Source: Phytohabitans sp036906915 (GTDB lineage: Bacteria > Actinomycetota > Actinomycetes > Mycobacteriales > Micromonosporaceae). From it: a stretch of 14,068 nt of DNA. The notes beneath the pieces were generated by a model that did no database searches, was not told the origin of the DNA, and was given only the letters and a program-made list of their open reading frames with translations. The stretch's first letter is position 1. The number at the start of each line of letters is the position of its first letter. Below, in pieces: positions 1 to 7,216 of this stretch. The stretch is from NCBI RefSeq assembly GCF_036906915.1, contig NZ_JBAKHX010000128.1:1-14068 (forward strand). The letters are read 5' to 3'. Made by a program: the position numbers and the translations under genes.

Positions 1-120
1 AGCGACGCCACCACGAGTTTCACCCACCTGCGGGTGGCCCGAAGGGCCAGGGTTTCTTGATCGGCGGAAGCCGGCGCCGGCGCGGCCCGCGGCGCGCGCC
101 GCGGGCGGGGGGTTAGTGGT
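1..120. other. Unassigned edge segment with overlapping hairpins
   Basis: No recognisable gene. It lies beyond the point where pectinesterase homology stops. Bases 24-37 form a stem CCACC-TGCG-GGTGG, and bases 36-48 form GGCCC-GAA-GGGCC. The two stems share bases 36-37, so they exclude each other. On the plus strand the first 19 codons before a TGA at 58-60 are fairly GC3-rich and could be the tail of a gene entering from the left. The minus strand also reads open here, so neither reading is secure. Bases 61-118 are almost pure G/C. Confidence 0.3.
85..106. repeat. 22-bp perfect GC palindrome
   Basis: Bases 85-95 (GCCCGCGGCGC) are the exact reverse complement of bases 96-106. A second perfect palindrome of 12 bp lies at 70-81. 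A G-run (107-112) follows. The palindrome lies 14 bp from the point where the neighbouring pectinesterase reading frame loses homology. It could be a strong hairpin, a terminator-like element without a T-tract, or a breakage hotspot. Which of these it is cannot be told from sequence. Confidence 0.85.
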
Positions 121-560
121 CGGGCGGTGATCTCGGGGTGTGCGCTCTCGTCGAAGTCGTTGGCGAAGGTGAGGTTGCGGGCGCTGAAGCCGGCACCGTC
201 GACGGCGGTCGCGCTACCCGACATGCCCCAGGTGCCGCCGTCCGGCTTGGGGGTGCCGCTCACCCGGTCGTCGACGATGACAACCTGGCTGGGGTCGCGG
301 CCCGGGCCGCGCAGCGCCACGTGTGGCCGGTCGGCCGGGACGATCACCTGACCTCGGTAGACGCCGGGCTTGATCTTGATGACGAACGGCGTCGCGTTGC
401 CCGCCGGAACGGCGTCGACGGCGGCCTGGATGGTGGTGAAGTTCGCACTGCCGTCGGTGGCGACGGTGACGCAGCTTCCGCGTGGCCCGGCTGCGGCGGG
501 CGCGCCAGCCAGCACGGTGACCGCCAGAACTCCCGCGACCAGCGTGGATCATGTGCCCAT
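121..560 (-). pseudogene. Secreted pectin methylesterase, 5' remnant with nonsense codon
   Basis: The minus-strand frame starting with ATG at 560 reads as the N-terminal part of a pectinesterase (CE8, right-handed beta-helix), which removes methyl esters from pectin outside the cell. After the signal-peptide-like stretch LVAGVLAVTVLAGAPAAA come family-like segments: DGSANFTTIQAAVDAVP, then IKIKPGVYRGQVIVP, then RNLTFANDFDESAHPE. Two lesions are visible. Codon 4 is TGA (549-551), where CGA would give a normal signal peptide. Homology also stops after about 146 codons near base 120, so the catalytic Gln/Asp/Asp/Arg region of this roughly 330-residue family is missing. A strong ribosome site (CCTCC at 567-571, 6 nt from the ATG) supports the start. 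A downstream CTG or GTG start would cut into the signal peptide. A sequencing error at codon 4 is possible but would not explain the lost 3' half. Confidence 0.8.
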
Positions 561-577
561 GCATGACCTCCGATGAG

Positions 578-591
578 GGAAAGCGCTTTCC
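578..591 (-). promoter_or_regulatory. LacI-family operator
   Basis: GGAAAGCGCTTTCC is a perfect 14-bp palindrome with the central CG typical of LacI/GalR-family operators. It lies 17 bp upstream of the pectinesterase ATG, overlapping the expected 5' leader or promoter. This fits substrate-controlled repression of a secreted polysaccharide-degrading enzyme. No LacI gene is in the window, so the regulator would act from elsewhere. Confidence 0.8.
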
Positions 592-638
592 GACATTTAC
601 GTAGATCGCTATGGCTGCACGCGTCGGCGCCTCTGAAA

Positions 639-666
639 CGCGAGTGAAAAGCGCAGGTCACTCGCG
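639..666. promoter_or_regulatory. 8-bp inverted repeat in divergent promoter region
   Basis: CGCGAGTG (639-646) and CACTCGCG (659-666) are exact inverted copies separated by 12 bp. They lie between the divergent pectinesterase remnant and the sigma-fusion gene. The arrangement suits a dimeric regulator or a hairpin in a minus-strand transcript. A weaker dyad, TGGAC/GTCCA, lies at 726-742, next to a -10-like TAAACT at 744-749 that may serve the sigma-fusion gene. Confidence 0.5.
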
Positions 667-847
667 ATATTGGGCGCCCGTTTGTGACCGGTGTGGCCTG
701 AGGGTAAAGAGTTGGCCCAGATTTATGGACACGGCGCGTCCAATAAACTAGCTTCCCCTGAGACGCCCTGACCGTCCGCTGGTGGAACGGTTCGGCATGG
801 TGCTCACGAAACCCGGCGGCGCTGCCCTTACCCCGTCCGGGAAAACA

Positions 848-2650
848 ATGCGAGGTGTTGTGGTGGGGAGACACGCACGGCTCGACGTCGCGACCGTGGT
901 GGCGGCGCGCGACGGCGACCAGCGGTCGCTGGAGGAGCTCGTCGCCGAGCACCTGCCGTTGGTCTACAACATCGTCGGCCGGGCGCTCAACGGCCATTCC
1001 GACGTCGACGACGTCGTGCAGGAGACGATGCTCCGGGTCGTCCGCAAAGTGCACAGCCTGCGTGACTCGTCCCGGTTCCGGGCCTGGCTGGTGGCCATCG
1101 CCATGCAGCAGATCCGGGCCCGCGCCCGGGCCCGCAAGGAGGCGCTCGCCCGCGGCCTCGACGACGAGGCGCACAACGTGGCGGACCCCGGCGCCGACTT
1201 CGTCGAGCTGACCATCACCCAGCTCGGGCTCGCCGGGCAGCGCAAGGAGGTCGCCGAGGCGACCCGCTGGCTGGACGAGGACGACCGGCGGCTGCTGTCG
1301 CTGTGGTGGCTGGAGGCCGCCGGCGAGATCAGCCGCGAGGAGCTCGCCAGCGCGCTCAACATCACCTCGGCGCATGCCGCGGTGCGGGTACAGCGGATGA
1401 AGAACCAGCTGCACGCCGCGCGGGCGGTCGTGCGGGCGCTGTGGTCCGACCGGCACTGCACCGGGCTGATCGACCTGCTCGAAGGCTGGGACGCCAAGCC
1501 CAGCCCGCTGTGGCGCAAGCGCCTCGTCCGGCACAGCAAGGGCTGCAGCGAGTGCGGGCGGCACTGGGCCGACCTCGTACCGGCCGAGCGGCTGCTCGCC
1601 GGCGTGGGCCTGCTGCCGGTGGGCGTCGAGCTGGCGAGCCGGCTCGCCTCCGGTGACAGCGTGGTCGCGCGCGTGCTCGCCGATCCGGCCAGCGGGCCCG
1701 CTAGCCACCCGGGGCTGGTCGAGAGGATGCGCGAGCAGATCGCCACCCGTCCCGGGGTGCGACTTGGCATGTACGCGGGCGCCGTGATCCTCGCGATCGG
1801 CGCGGTGTACGTCATCGCTCCAGACCGGCCGCTGGCCCCGTCGGTACCCGGAGATGACATCGTGGCGGCGGCGCCGCCCGCGACCGATGAGCCCGAGCCC
1901 ACGCCCTCGCGCAGTACGGCGGCGCCGCGCGGCGCGCGTGCCGAGCGTGCGGCGCCGGCGGGCTCCGACGCCGAGCAGCAGGCGCCGAATCCGGAGTACG
2001 GCAGCAACGTGGACGTACCGGACGCACCGCCGCCGGCAGACCGCAAGCCCGGCGCGCTGCCGCGCCGGCCCGATGGCACCATCCGCCCGGCCGGCGGCAA
2101 CTACGTCAACCCGTACCGGTTCGAGTGCGCGGTGATGCAGTACAACGGCCAGAACGTCGTGCTGAAGGGCCGTGGTTACTTCAAGGTCTGGTGGACGTTC
2201 GGCCTCTACAACGGCGGCGGCGAGATCACGATGCCGACATGGACGGGGCTGAAGGGCAAGCTCTTTCACGCCGCGTCCGGCGGCGGTCACCGCATGGACG
2301 ACACCATGCCGGGCACGCAGGACCCGGGCCAGACCTGGATGGGCAAGCCGGGCCGGCGGGCGACGCTGCCGCGCGGTGCCCAGCAGATGTGGCAGGCCGA
2401 GTACTACTACCTCGACGGCGAGGTGACCCTCCACCAGACCGAGGGCATCGTCGACTACGACCTGATGGTGATGGCGAAGACGTGGACGCAGGTCACCGAC
2501 GACCTCAACCAGAGCCCGTACGCCCGGAACGGGGTCGTCCGGTACGGCAAGGTGCGCGACAACGGAGGCGACACCGCGCCGGTGCCGCAGTACCTGACGC
2601 GCGGGGCTCCGTCCGACCCGCGCTCGGTGGCGCAGCAGTCTGACGTATGA
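848..2650 (+). CDS. Membrane-tethered ECF-like sigma factor fused to zinc anti-sigma motif and outer domain
   Basis: This 600-residue protein reads as a sigma-70 family factor joined to its own control module. Numbered from ATG 848, sigma region 2 is at about 28-93 (DVDDVVQETMLRVV) and a region 4-like helix-turn-helix is at about 138-193. The zinc-binding anti-sigma signature HxxxCxxC follows (H229, C233, C236, HSKGCSEC). One membrane span lies at about 306-324, then a Pro/Ala linker at 329-417, then a Trp/Tyr/Gly-rich domain at 418-580 predicted to lie outside the cell. I do not recognise the last domain. Related actinobacterial ECF groups with long C-terminal extensions that include a zinc motif, membrane spans and carbohydrate-binding modules are known, so a wall or carbohydrate signal is plausible. 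The start is uncertain. The frame is open to GTG 782 and ATG 797, but GC3 is low before about 870, and GTG 863 has a GAGG 7 nt upstream. It is divergent from a pectinesterase remnant. Confidence 0.85.
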   Translation: MRGVVVGRHARLDVATVVAARDGDQRSLEELVAEHLPLVYNIVGRALNGHSDVDDVVQETMLRVVRKVHSLRDSSRFRAWLVAIAMQQIRARARARKEALARGLDDEAHNVADPGADFVELTITQLGLAGQRKEVAEATRWLDEDDRRLLSLWWLEAAGEISREELASALNITSAHAAVRVQRMKNQLHAARAVVRALWSDRHCTGLIDLLEGWDAKPSPLWRKRLVRHSKGCSECGRHWADLVPAERLLAGVGLLPVGVELASRLASGDSVVARVLADPASGPASHPGLVERMREQIATRPGVRLGMYAGAVILAIGAVYVIAPDRPLAPSVPGDDIVAAAPPATDEPEPTPSRSTAAPRGARAERAAPAGSDAEQQAPNPEYGSNVDVPDAPPPADRKPGALPRRPDGTIRPAGGNYVNPYRFECAVMQYNGQNVVLKGRGYFKVWWTFGLYNGGGEITMPTWTGLKGKLFHAASGGGHRMDDTMPGTQDPGQTWMGKPGRRATLPRGAQQMWQAEYYYLDGEVTLHQTEGIVDYDLMVMAKTWTQVTDDLNQSPYARNGVVRYGKVRDNGGDTAPVPQYLTRGAPSDPRSVAQQSDV

Positions 2651-2651
2651 G

Positions 2652-3278
2652 TCAGCTCGGGCGGGATCGCAGCCCGTGAAGCACCATGTCGACGAGGGCG
2701 TCGACGTACTCCTCGGTGCGCGCGGACAGGTCTTCGCCCGGCAGCGGGGGTGCCATCGACACCTGCACGGTGGCGACCCCGAAGATCGTGCCCAGGACCA
2801 GGGCGGGGGAGGTGTCGGCGGGCAACTCGCCGGACTCGGCGGCCGCCTCGACGATCTGCCGGACGATCGAGATGCTGCCGAACAGGTAGAAGTCACGCAA
2901 TTCGGCGAACAGGTCCGGGTACGTGCGGGCGTCCAGCCACAGCCGCATGATCGCCAGGCCGGCCCAGCTCCAGTACATCTGGAAGACGGACCGGGCCATC
3001 CAGCGCAGGTCTTCGCGCAGGTCACCGGTGTGGCGCAGGCCCTGGAACGGCTCGAGGCGGTCGCGCATCGCTGCGAGCAGCAGGTCGCGCTTGTCGCGCC
3101 AGCGCAGGTACACGGACGCCTTGCCCACGCCGGAGCGGCGGGCGACCTCGTCGAGGGTGAAGCCGGCCCATCCCTTCTCGGCGAACACCAAGACGGTCAC
3201 GCCGTAGACGCGCGCCTCCATCTCGGGGTCTCGCGGGCGGCCGCGCTGCCGCCGCGAGACGCCCCCGGTATCAACCAC
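2652..3278 (-). CDS. TetR/AcrR family transcriptional regulator
   Basis: This is a 208-residue one-component repressor. The N-terminus carries a basic RQRGRPRDP stretch and the TetR helix-turn-helix at about 40-60 (FTLDEVARRSGVGKASVYLRW). The rest is a helical ligand-binding domain whose ligand cannot be inferred. The frame is open much further upstream, but codons before GTG 3278 look non-coding, and GTG 3278 gives the normal family length. No Shine-Dalgarno is visible. A -10-like TACGCT (3285-3290) ends 6 nt before the GTG, which suggests a leaderless message. Its stop codon is 1 bp from the stop of the convergent sigma-fusion gene. Its target is unknown: the divergent leader of the GGDEF-EAL gene and its own promoter are the nearest candidates. 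Confidence 0.88.
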   Translation of the reverse strand: MVDTGGVSRRQRGRPRDPEMEARVYGVTVLVFAEKGWAGFTLDEVARRSGVGKASVYLRWRDKRDLLLAAMRDRLEPFQGLRHTGDLREDLRWMARSVFQMYWSWAGLAIMRLWLDARTYPDLFAELRDFYLFGSISIVRQIVEAAAESGELPADTSPALVLGTIFGVATVQVSMAPPLPGEDLSARTEEYVDALVDMVLHGLRSRPS

Positions 3279-3390
3279 CGCGCGAGCGTACCGGGCTGGC
3301 GGATGCGCGCTGCTACCGGCACGGGCACCCGGTGGCGAGCCGCGTGTCGGCTGGCCTGGGCAATCCGGTAGAACTACGGGAGCGCCGGGC

Positions 3391-3454
3391 CGGGCGTCGA
3401 ATACAGATGGTGATGGTCTTGGTCGGTCGGTGAACCGATCGGGATCGACGCCCG
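3391..3454. repeat. 10-bp inverted repeat, possible regulator site
   Basis: CGGGCGTCGA (3391-3400) and TCGACGCCCG (3445-3454) are exact inverted copies, 44 bp apart. The interval contains the dyad TCGGTGAACCGA, preceded by repeated GGTCGGTCGG. It lies about 110-180 bp upstream of the tetR start, so it may be an operator for that regulator. This is inference only. Confidence 0.4.
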
Positions 3455-3575
3455 TAATCAGCATGACGGTTGCGCTCCGTTTCACAAAAGAGACGGACCG
3501 TAGCATCTCGGCCTGAATAGGCTTAGTTTGCTCCAAAAGACGTTCTAACCTTCCAATCCGCCCTCGATCTTCCTA

Positions 3576-3602
3576 CCTTCTTTCATGCGACGTGAAAGGA
3601 GG
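3576..3602 (+). promoter_or_regulatory. RNA hairpin covering a Shine-Dalgarno sequence
   Basis: In a plus-strand transcript, CCTTCTTTCA (3576-3585) can pair with TGAAAGGAGG (3593-3602) as a 10-bp stem with one U-G wobble and a 7-nt loop. The right arm contains the whole AAAGGAGG ribosome binding site of the small ORF at 3610. In the folded state that site would be hidden. This is the geometry of translational control elements such as thermometers, riboswitch expression platforms or protein-bound leaders. The trigger is not apparent. Confidence 0.5.
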
Positions 3603-3609
3603 GGTCGGC

Positions 3610-3636
3610 ATGATGCGAGGCGCGGAGTGGGGCTGA
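3610..3636 (+). CDS. 8-codon leader ORF (MMRGAEWG)
   Basis: ATG at 3610 is preceded by a near-perfect AAAGGAGG (3595-3602) with a 7-nt spacer, the best ribosome binding site in this region. The frame ends at TGA 3634-3636 after eight codons. It is in the same frame as the GGDEF-EAL start 126 nt downstream, and the 12-mer GGGTCGGCATGA occurs at both starts (3602-3613 and 3728-3739). It may be a regulatory uORF, or the old start region of the downstream gene cut off by a stop codon. The low GC3 between the two favours a leader. Confidence 0.4.
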   Translation: MMRGAEWG

Positions 3637-3709
3637 GTCATCGATGAGACTGTCGATCTCACTGTGTGCTGCGGTAGCCTGACCGAATGTCGATCGGTCG
3701 ATGGAAACC

Positions 3710-3722
3710 CTCCACAGTGGAG
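3710..3722. repeat. CTCCAC-A-GTGGAG palindrome (CCACWGTGG site)
   Basis: This is a perfect 6+1+6 palindrome 13 bp before the GGDEF-EAL ATG. It overlaps the only weak Shine-Dalgarno candidate for that gene (GGAGAG, 3719-3724). Its core CCACWGTGG recurs at 5978-5986, 11781-11789 and 11954-11962. Confidence 0.6.
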
Positions 3723-3735
3723 AGCTTGGGTCGGC

Positions 3736-6216
3736 ATGAGCAAGGGTGAGACCGGGCAGCTACGGCTGTTGACCGGTCTCGTCCTGCTTTCGGCCGCGGG
3801 TTGCCTGGCCTGGGCGTCCGTCCACTTAGAGGCGCCGTCCGCGAGCGACGCGCCGATCCTGCTGATCACCACCGTGCTGGTGGCCGTGGGCGTGGCCTGT
3901 TCGGCACCGGTGCGCGTGCGCACGCAGTTCCGCATGAACGCGGTCTCCACAGCGCTGCTTGTCGCCGCCGTGACACTGCCGCCGGCCTGGGCCATCGCCT
4001 GCGCCACGGCCGGCATCGCCGTGGGCCGGCCGCTCGCCCGGCACGGCGGTTTCTCCGCGTACAAGGCGTTGCACAACGGCGGCAAAGAGGTGCTCGCCGC
4101 AGCCGCCGCCACGTACGCGGTCGCCCTCGCGGGTGTGCATCCGGCACTCGGTGGCGTCACCGGCCATCCCTGGACCGCGTACGCGCTCGCGCTGGTCGCC
4201 GGGGCCATCGCGATCGGCGCCGTCGAAGAGCTCGTGATCACCACGACCGTCGCGGTCGCCTCCCGGCGGCCGTGGGGGCAGGTGTTCCGCACCGACCTCG
4301 ACATCCGGGTCGCGATCAACGTCGGCTGCCTGCTGCTCGCCGCAGCCGCCACCGCCCTCGTCACCGTCAACCCGTGGCTGCTGCTGGCGATACCGCTGGC
4401 GCAGCTCTCGCTGTTCCTGCTCTACACGCACCGCCTGCACCTGCGGGCCGAGCGGCAGACCTGGGAGCGCCTCGCCGCGGCCACCGACGCGCTCAGCACC
4501 GTCGACCTCACCGGCGTGCTGCACACCGCGGCGAAGGGGGCGGTGGCGCTGTTCGGCGCACGACACGCCCAGGTGGAGCTGTGGGACGCCGACCCGCCGC
4601 GGCTGGTCCGCGCCGATCACACCGGCGTTGGGTACGACGGCCCGGGCACGGACGCGCCGGACGGCCCGCCGCCGTCCGCCGAGCGCGTGCTCGGCGGACG
4701 CGACGGCGCGCCCATCGGCACGCTGCGCCTCGCGCTGCCGGCGCCGGCCCGGCTCAGCGCCCGCGAGGAGAGCACCCTGCGCGCGTACGCCGCCTCGCTC
4801 ACCACCGCGATTCACAACGCCCGCGCGTACGCCCACATCCGCGAACTGGCCGACCGGCACCACCGTGACGCGCGCATCGACCCGCTGACCGGCCTGCCCA
4901 ACCGCCGTCACCTGCTCGACCTGCTCGACGACCCCGACCACGCGCCCACCTGCGGCAAGGCCGCCCTCGCGCTGGTCGACCTCAATCGCTTCAAAGAGGT
5001 CAACGACACCCTCGGACACGCCATCGGCGACCAGCTGCTCGTCGAGGTCGCCGGCCGCCTCAACGCGGCGGCCGAGGCGGCCGACGCGACCGTGGCCCGG
5101 CTGGGCGGCGACGAGTTCGCCATCGTGCTGCACGGCCTGCCGGCCCCCGCCACCGCCGTGCACCGCGCCCGGCGCATCCTCGACTGCCTGCGCCAGCCCG
5201 TCGGCCTCGCCGGCATGCAGGTCACCGTGCAGGCCAGCGCCGGCGTCGCGCTCACCGACGACGGCACCAGCGCCGGCGAGCTGCTGCGCCGCGCCGACGT
5301 CGCGATGTACCAGGCCAAGCGGGCCGGCGTGCCGATCGTCGAGTACCAGCACGGGCGCGACACCGCCGACCACCGCCAGCTCTCCCTGGGCGGCGAGCTG
5401 GTCCGGGCCCTCGGAGCGGGCGAGTTCGTGGTGCACTTCCAGCCGATCGTCGACCTCGGCAGCGGCGAGGCCATCGGCGCCGAGGCCCTCACCCGGTGGG
5501 AGCACCCGAGGCACGGGGTCCTCCAGCCCGACCAGTGGCTGGCCGTCGTCGAGCGCTCCGATCAGCTGGCCACCTTCGCCGCGGCGGTGCTGCGGCAGGC
5601 TCTCGCGGGGCTGGGGCAGTGGCACGCGGCCGGATACGAGCTGTCGGTGGCCGTCAACGTATCGCCGCACAGCCTGCTCGACCCGCGCTTCGCCGGTGCT
5701 GTCCTCGATGCGCTGCGCGCCCACCGGACCGACCCGGGCTCCCTGGTCCTCGAACTGGCCGAGACCACCTCGCTCAGCCATCTGCAGGCGGTCGGCGGGA
5801 GCGGCGGGGCGCTCGCCACCCTGCGCGCCGCCGGGGTGCGGTTCGCGCTCGACGACTTCGGCACCGGGTACTCGTCGCTGTCCCGCCTCGGCGAGGTGCC
5901 GGTGCACGAGTTGAAGGTCGACCGTTCGTTCGTGGCAATGATGGGCACCTCCGCCCAGGCGGCCGCCGCTGTGCGATCCACTGTGGAGCTTGCGCGTACC
6001 CTGGGGCTCGACGTGATCGCCGAGGGCGTCGAGTCGGTCGAGCAGCGGCGCGCGCTGTGGGAGCTGGGCTGCACGTCCGGGCAGGGCTACCTGTTCGGCA
6101 AGCCGATGCCGGCCGAAGACCTGCTCGACGCGCTGCGCGCCGGCTCCGGCGCCCTGGCCCCGCCTGTCCATCGCGGCGCGACCGTCATCGCGTTGCGCAA
6201 CCGCCCCACCGCCTGA
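3736..6216 (+). CDS. Membrane GGDEF-EAL bifunctional c-di-GMP enzyme
   Basis: This 826-residue protein combines a diguanylate cyclase (makes c-di-GMP from two GTP) and an EAL phosphodiesterase (cleaves it to pGpG). Residues 1-240 hold about six hydrophobic spans that form a membrane sensor. Residues about 245-365 resemble a GAF domain. GGDEF follows (DPLTGLPNRR at 382, GGDEF 457-461), then EAL (EALTRW at 583, NVSPHSL, DDFGTG 706-711, KVDRSF, AEGVES, GQGYLFGKP). All standard catalytic signatures of both domains are present, so both activities may be real. The inhibitory RxxD I-site is absent: the residues at that place read AADA. ATG 3736 was chosen because codon bias begins there. The frame is open back to GTG 3664, but that stretch looks non-coding. 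The long structured leader suggests post-transcriptional control. It stands alone and converges with the M1 peptidase remnant. Confidence 0.93.
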   Translation: MSKGETGQLRLLTGLVLLSAAGCLAWASVHLEAPSASDAPILLITTVLVAVGVACSAPVRVRTQFRMNAVSTALLVAAVTLPPAWAIACATAGIAVGRPLARHGGFSAYKALHNGGKEVLAAAAATYAVALAGVHPALGGVTGHPWTAYALALVAGAIAIGAVEELVITTTVAVASRRPWGQVFRTDLDIRVAINVGCLLLAAAATALVTVNPWLLLAIPLAQLSLFLLYTHRLHLRAERQTWERLAAATDALSTVDLTGVLHTAAKGAVALFGARHAQVELWDADPPRLVRADHTGVGYDGPGTDAPDGPPPSAERVLGGRDGAPIGTLRLALPAPARLSAREESTLRAYAASLTTAIHNARAYAHIRELADRHHRDARIDPLTGLPNRRHLLDLLDDPDHAPTCGKAALALVDLNRFKEVNDTLGHAIGDQLLVEVAGRLNAAAEAADATVARLGGDEFAIVLHGLPAPATAVHRARRILDCLRQPVGLAGMQVTVQASAGVALTDDGTSAGELLRRADVAMYQAKRAGVPIVEYQHGRDTADHRQLSLGGELVRALGAGEFVVHFQPIVDLGSGEAIGAEALTRWEHPRHGVLQPDQWLAVVERSDQLATFAAAVLRQALAGLGQWHAAGYELSVAVNVSPHSLLDPRFAGAVLDALRAHRTDPGSLVLELAETTSLSHLQAVGGSGGALATLRAAGVRFALDDFGTGYSSLSRLGEVPVHELKVDRSFVAMMGTSAQAAAAVRSTVELARTLGLDVIAEGVESVEQRRALWELGCTSGQGYLFGKPMPAEDLLDALRAGSGALAPPVHRGATVIALRNRPTA

Positions 6217-6294
6217 CTCGCCCGTCTATACCGGCGACTACCGCGCCCCCAGGGTTCGCAGCGGGCCGTACCCGAGGGCACTGCCCATGCTGGC

Positions 6295-7161
6295 TCACCA
6301 CTTCAGGCGTACGCGCTTTTCGTAGCTCCTTACGACGGCGGGCTTGTCGCCGGCGCTGGCAGCCGCGAGCGCTGCCGTCGCCCTACCCGGGTGCGGTGGT
6401 TTGGTGTCGGTGAACAGCCACGCCTGGAACAGGCCGTCGAGCTGCTCGCCGGAGACGCGTTCGGCCAGCCGGATGAACTCCGCGGTCGAGCCGTGCGCGT
6501 TGCGGTTCTTCGCGTACCACTGACGGACGATCTTGAAGAAGTCCGCGTCGCCGACGGTGACCGCAGCGCCTGCAGCGTCATCGCGCCTCGGACGTAGACG
6601 GAGTCGTCGAACAGGTCCACGGGGCCCGGGTCGCCGGGCGGCGGCGCCCAGTACGGCGCGGACAGCGGCTGGGCGTACAGGAAGTCGAAGATCTCTTGAG
6701 GGGTGCCCTCACCGATCTTCTCGCTCCACAGCCACTCCGCGTACGTCGCGAAGCCCTCGTTGAGCCACAGGTCGTCCCATTGCTCGACCGCGACGCTGTC
6801 GCCGAACCACTGGTGGGCCAGTTCGTGCGCCACCACGTATGTCTCGCCGGTGGTCGCTCCCCGCTCGAAGAAGTACTTCGAGTAGATCGAGCGGGTCTGG
6901 TTCTCCAGTGCGAAGAACAGGTTGTCGTAGTCGTCGACGATCGCGCCGTTGGCCTCGAACGGGTACGGCCCGAAGATCCCGGCCAGGAAGTCGGTGATCT
7001 CGTTGGTGCGGCCCACCGCGTCGTCGGCCAGGTCCGGCGGCAGGTCGGGGTCGACCGCGATGATGGTCGGCTTGCCGTGGTGCTTGGTCGTGCTGATCCG
7101 GAACTCACCGATCGTGGCCGTGGCCGATGGCAGCGGCGAGCAGACTCCTAAGTGGTTTCAT
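6295..7161 (-). pseudogene. M1 zinc aminopeptidase, broken by deletion and frameshift
   Basis: The catalytic half of an M1 (gluzincin) aminopeptidase is clear. It has ALENQTRSIYS, the zinc site HELAHQW and the third ligand in WLNEGFATYAEW. Two lesions break it. First, ATG 7161 begins a signal-peptide-like MKPLRSLLAAAIG, but within about 13 codons the frame runs into HGHDR and stop. Family sequence resumes in another frame at ATATIGEFRIST, so roughly 200 residues of the N-terminal domain are missing. Second, at 6561-6563 the frame shifts by one lost base: TLQALR is followed, in the next frame, by VTVGDADFFKIVRQWYAKN and on to FQAWLFTDTKPPHPG and a stop at 6295. A -10-like TAGTGT (7169-7174) lies 7 nt before the ATG, so a leaderless promoter may survive. 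A GTG at 7016 could start a 228-codon product, but it would lack the N-terminal domain and a correct C-terminus. Confidence 0.85.
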
Positions 7162-7216
7162 GATGGTGACACTAGGTGTTCTGATGACTTCGGACAGTCA
7201 AGTCGACACAGGAGGG

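Larger units (their letters stand above)
3279..3735. other. Long divergent intergenic region, structured
   Basis: This 457-bp stretch separates the divergent tetR and GGDEF-EAL genes. No normal-sized gene is present, and GC3 in the frame leading into the GGDEF-EAL gene is well below that of coding sequence. It holds a 10-bp inverted repeat (3391-3400 with 3445-3454) and a smaller dyad TCGGTGAACCGA inside it. It also holds a weak plus-strand promoter candidate (TTAGTT 3523-3528, 17 bp, TAACCT 3546-3551), an SD-covering hairpin with an 8-codon ORF, and a CTCCAC-A-GTGGAG palindrome. The subparts are listed separately. Confidence 0.7.

Noticed and set aside
549..551. TGA at pectinesterase codon 4 as selenocysteine or other recoding
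   Set aside because: There is no reason for a selenocysteine inside a signal peptide, no visible recoding element, and the gene is truncated anyway.
344..3025. 893-codon minus-strand open frame
   Set aside because: It runs antisense through the sigma-fusion gene and through the tetR gene in a wrong frame, with no coherent domains. Only its far end overlaps the pectinesterase remnant, in a different frame.
3826..6171. 781-codon minus-strand open frame opposite the GGDEF-EAL gene
   Set aside because: It is a mirror of the strong codon bias of the plus-strand gene. Its translation is low-complexity and has no domain signals.
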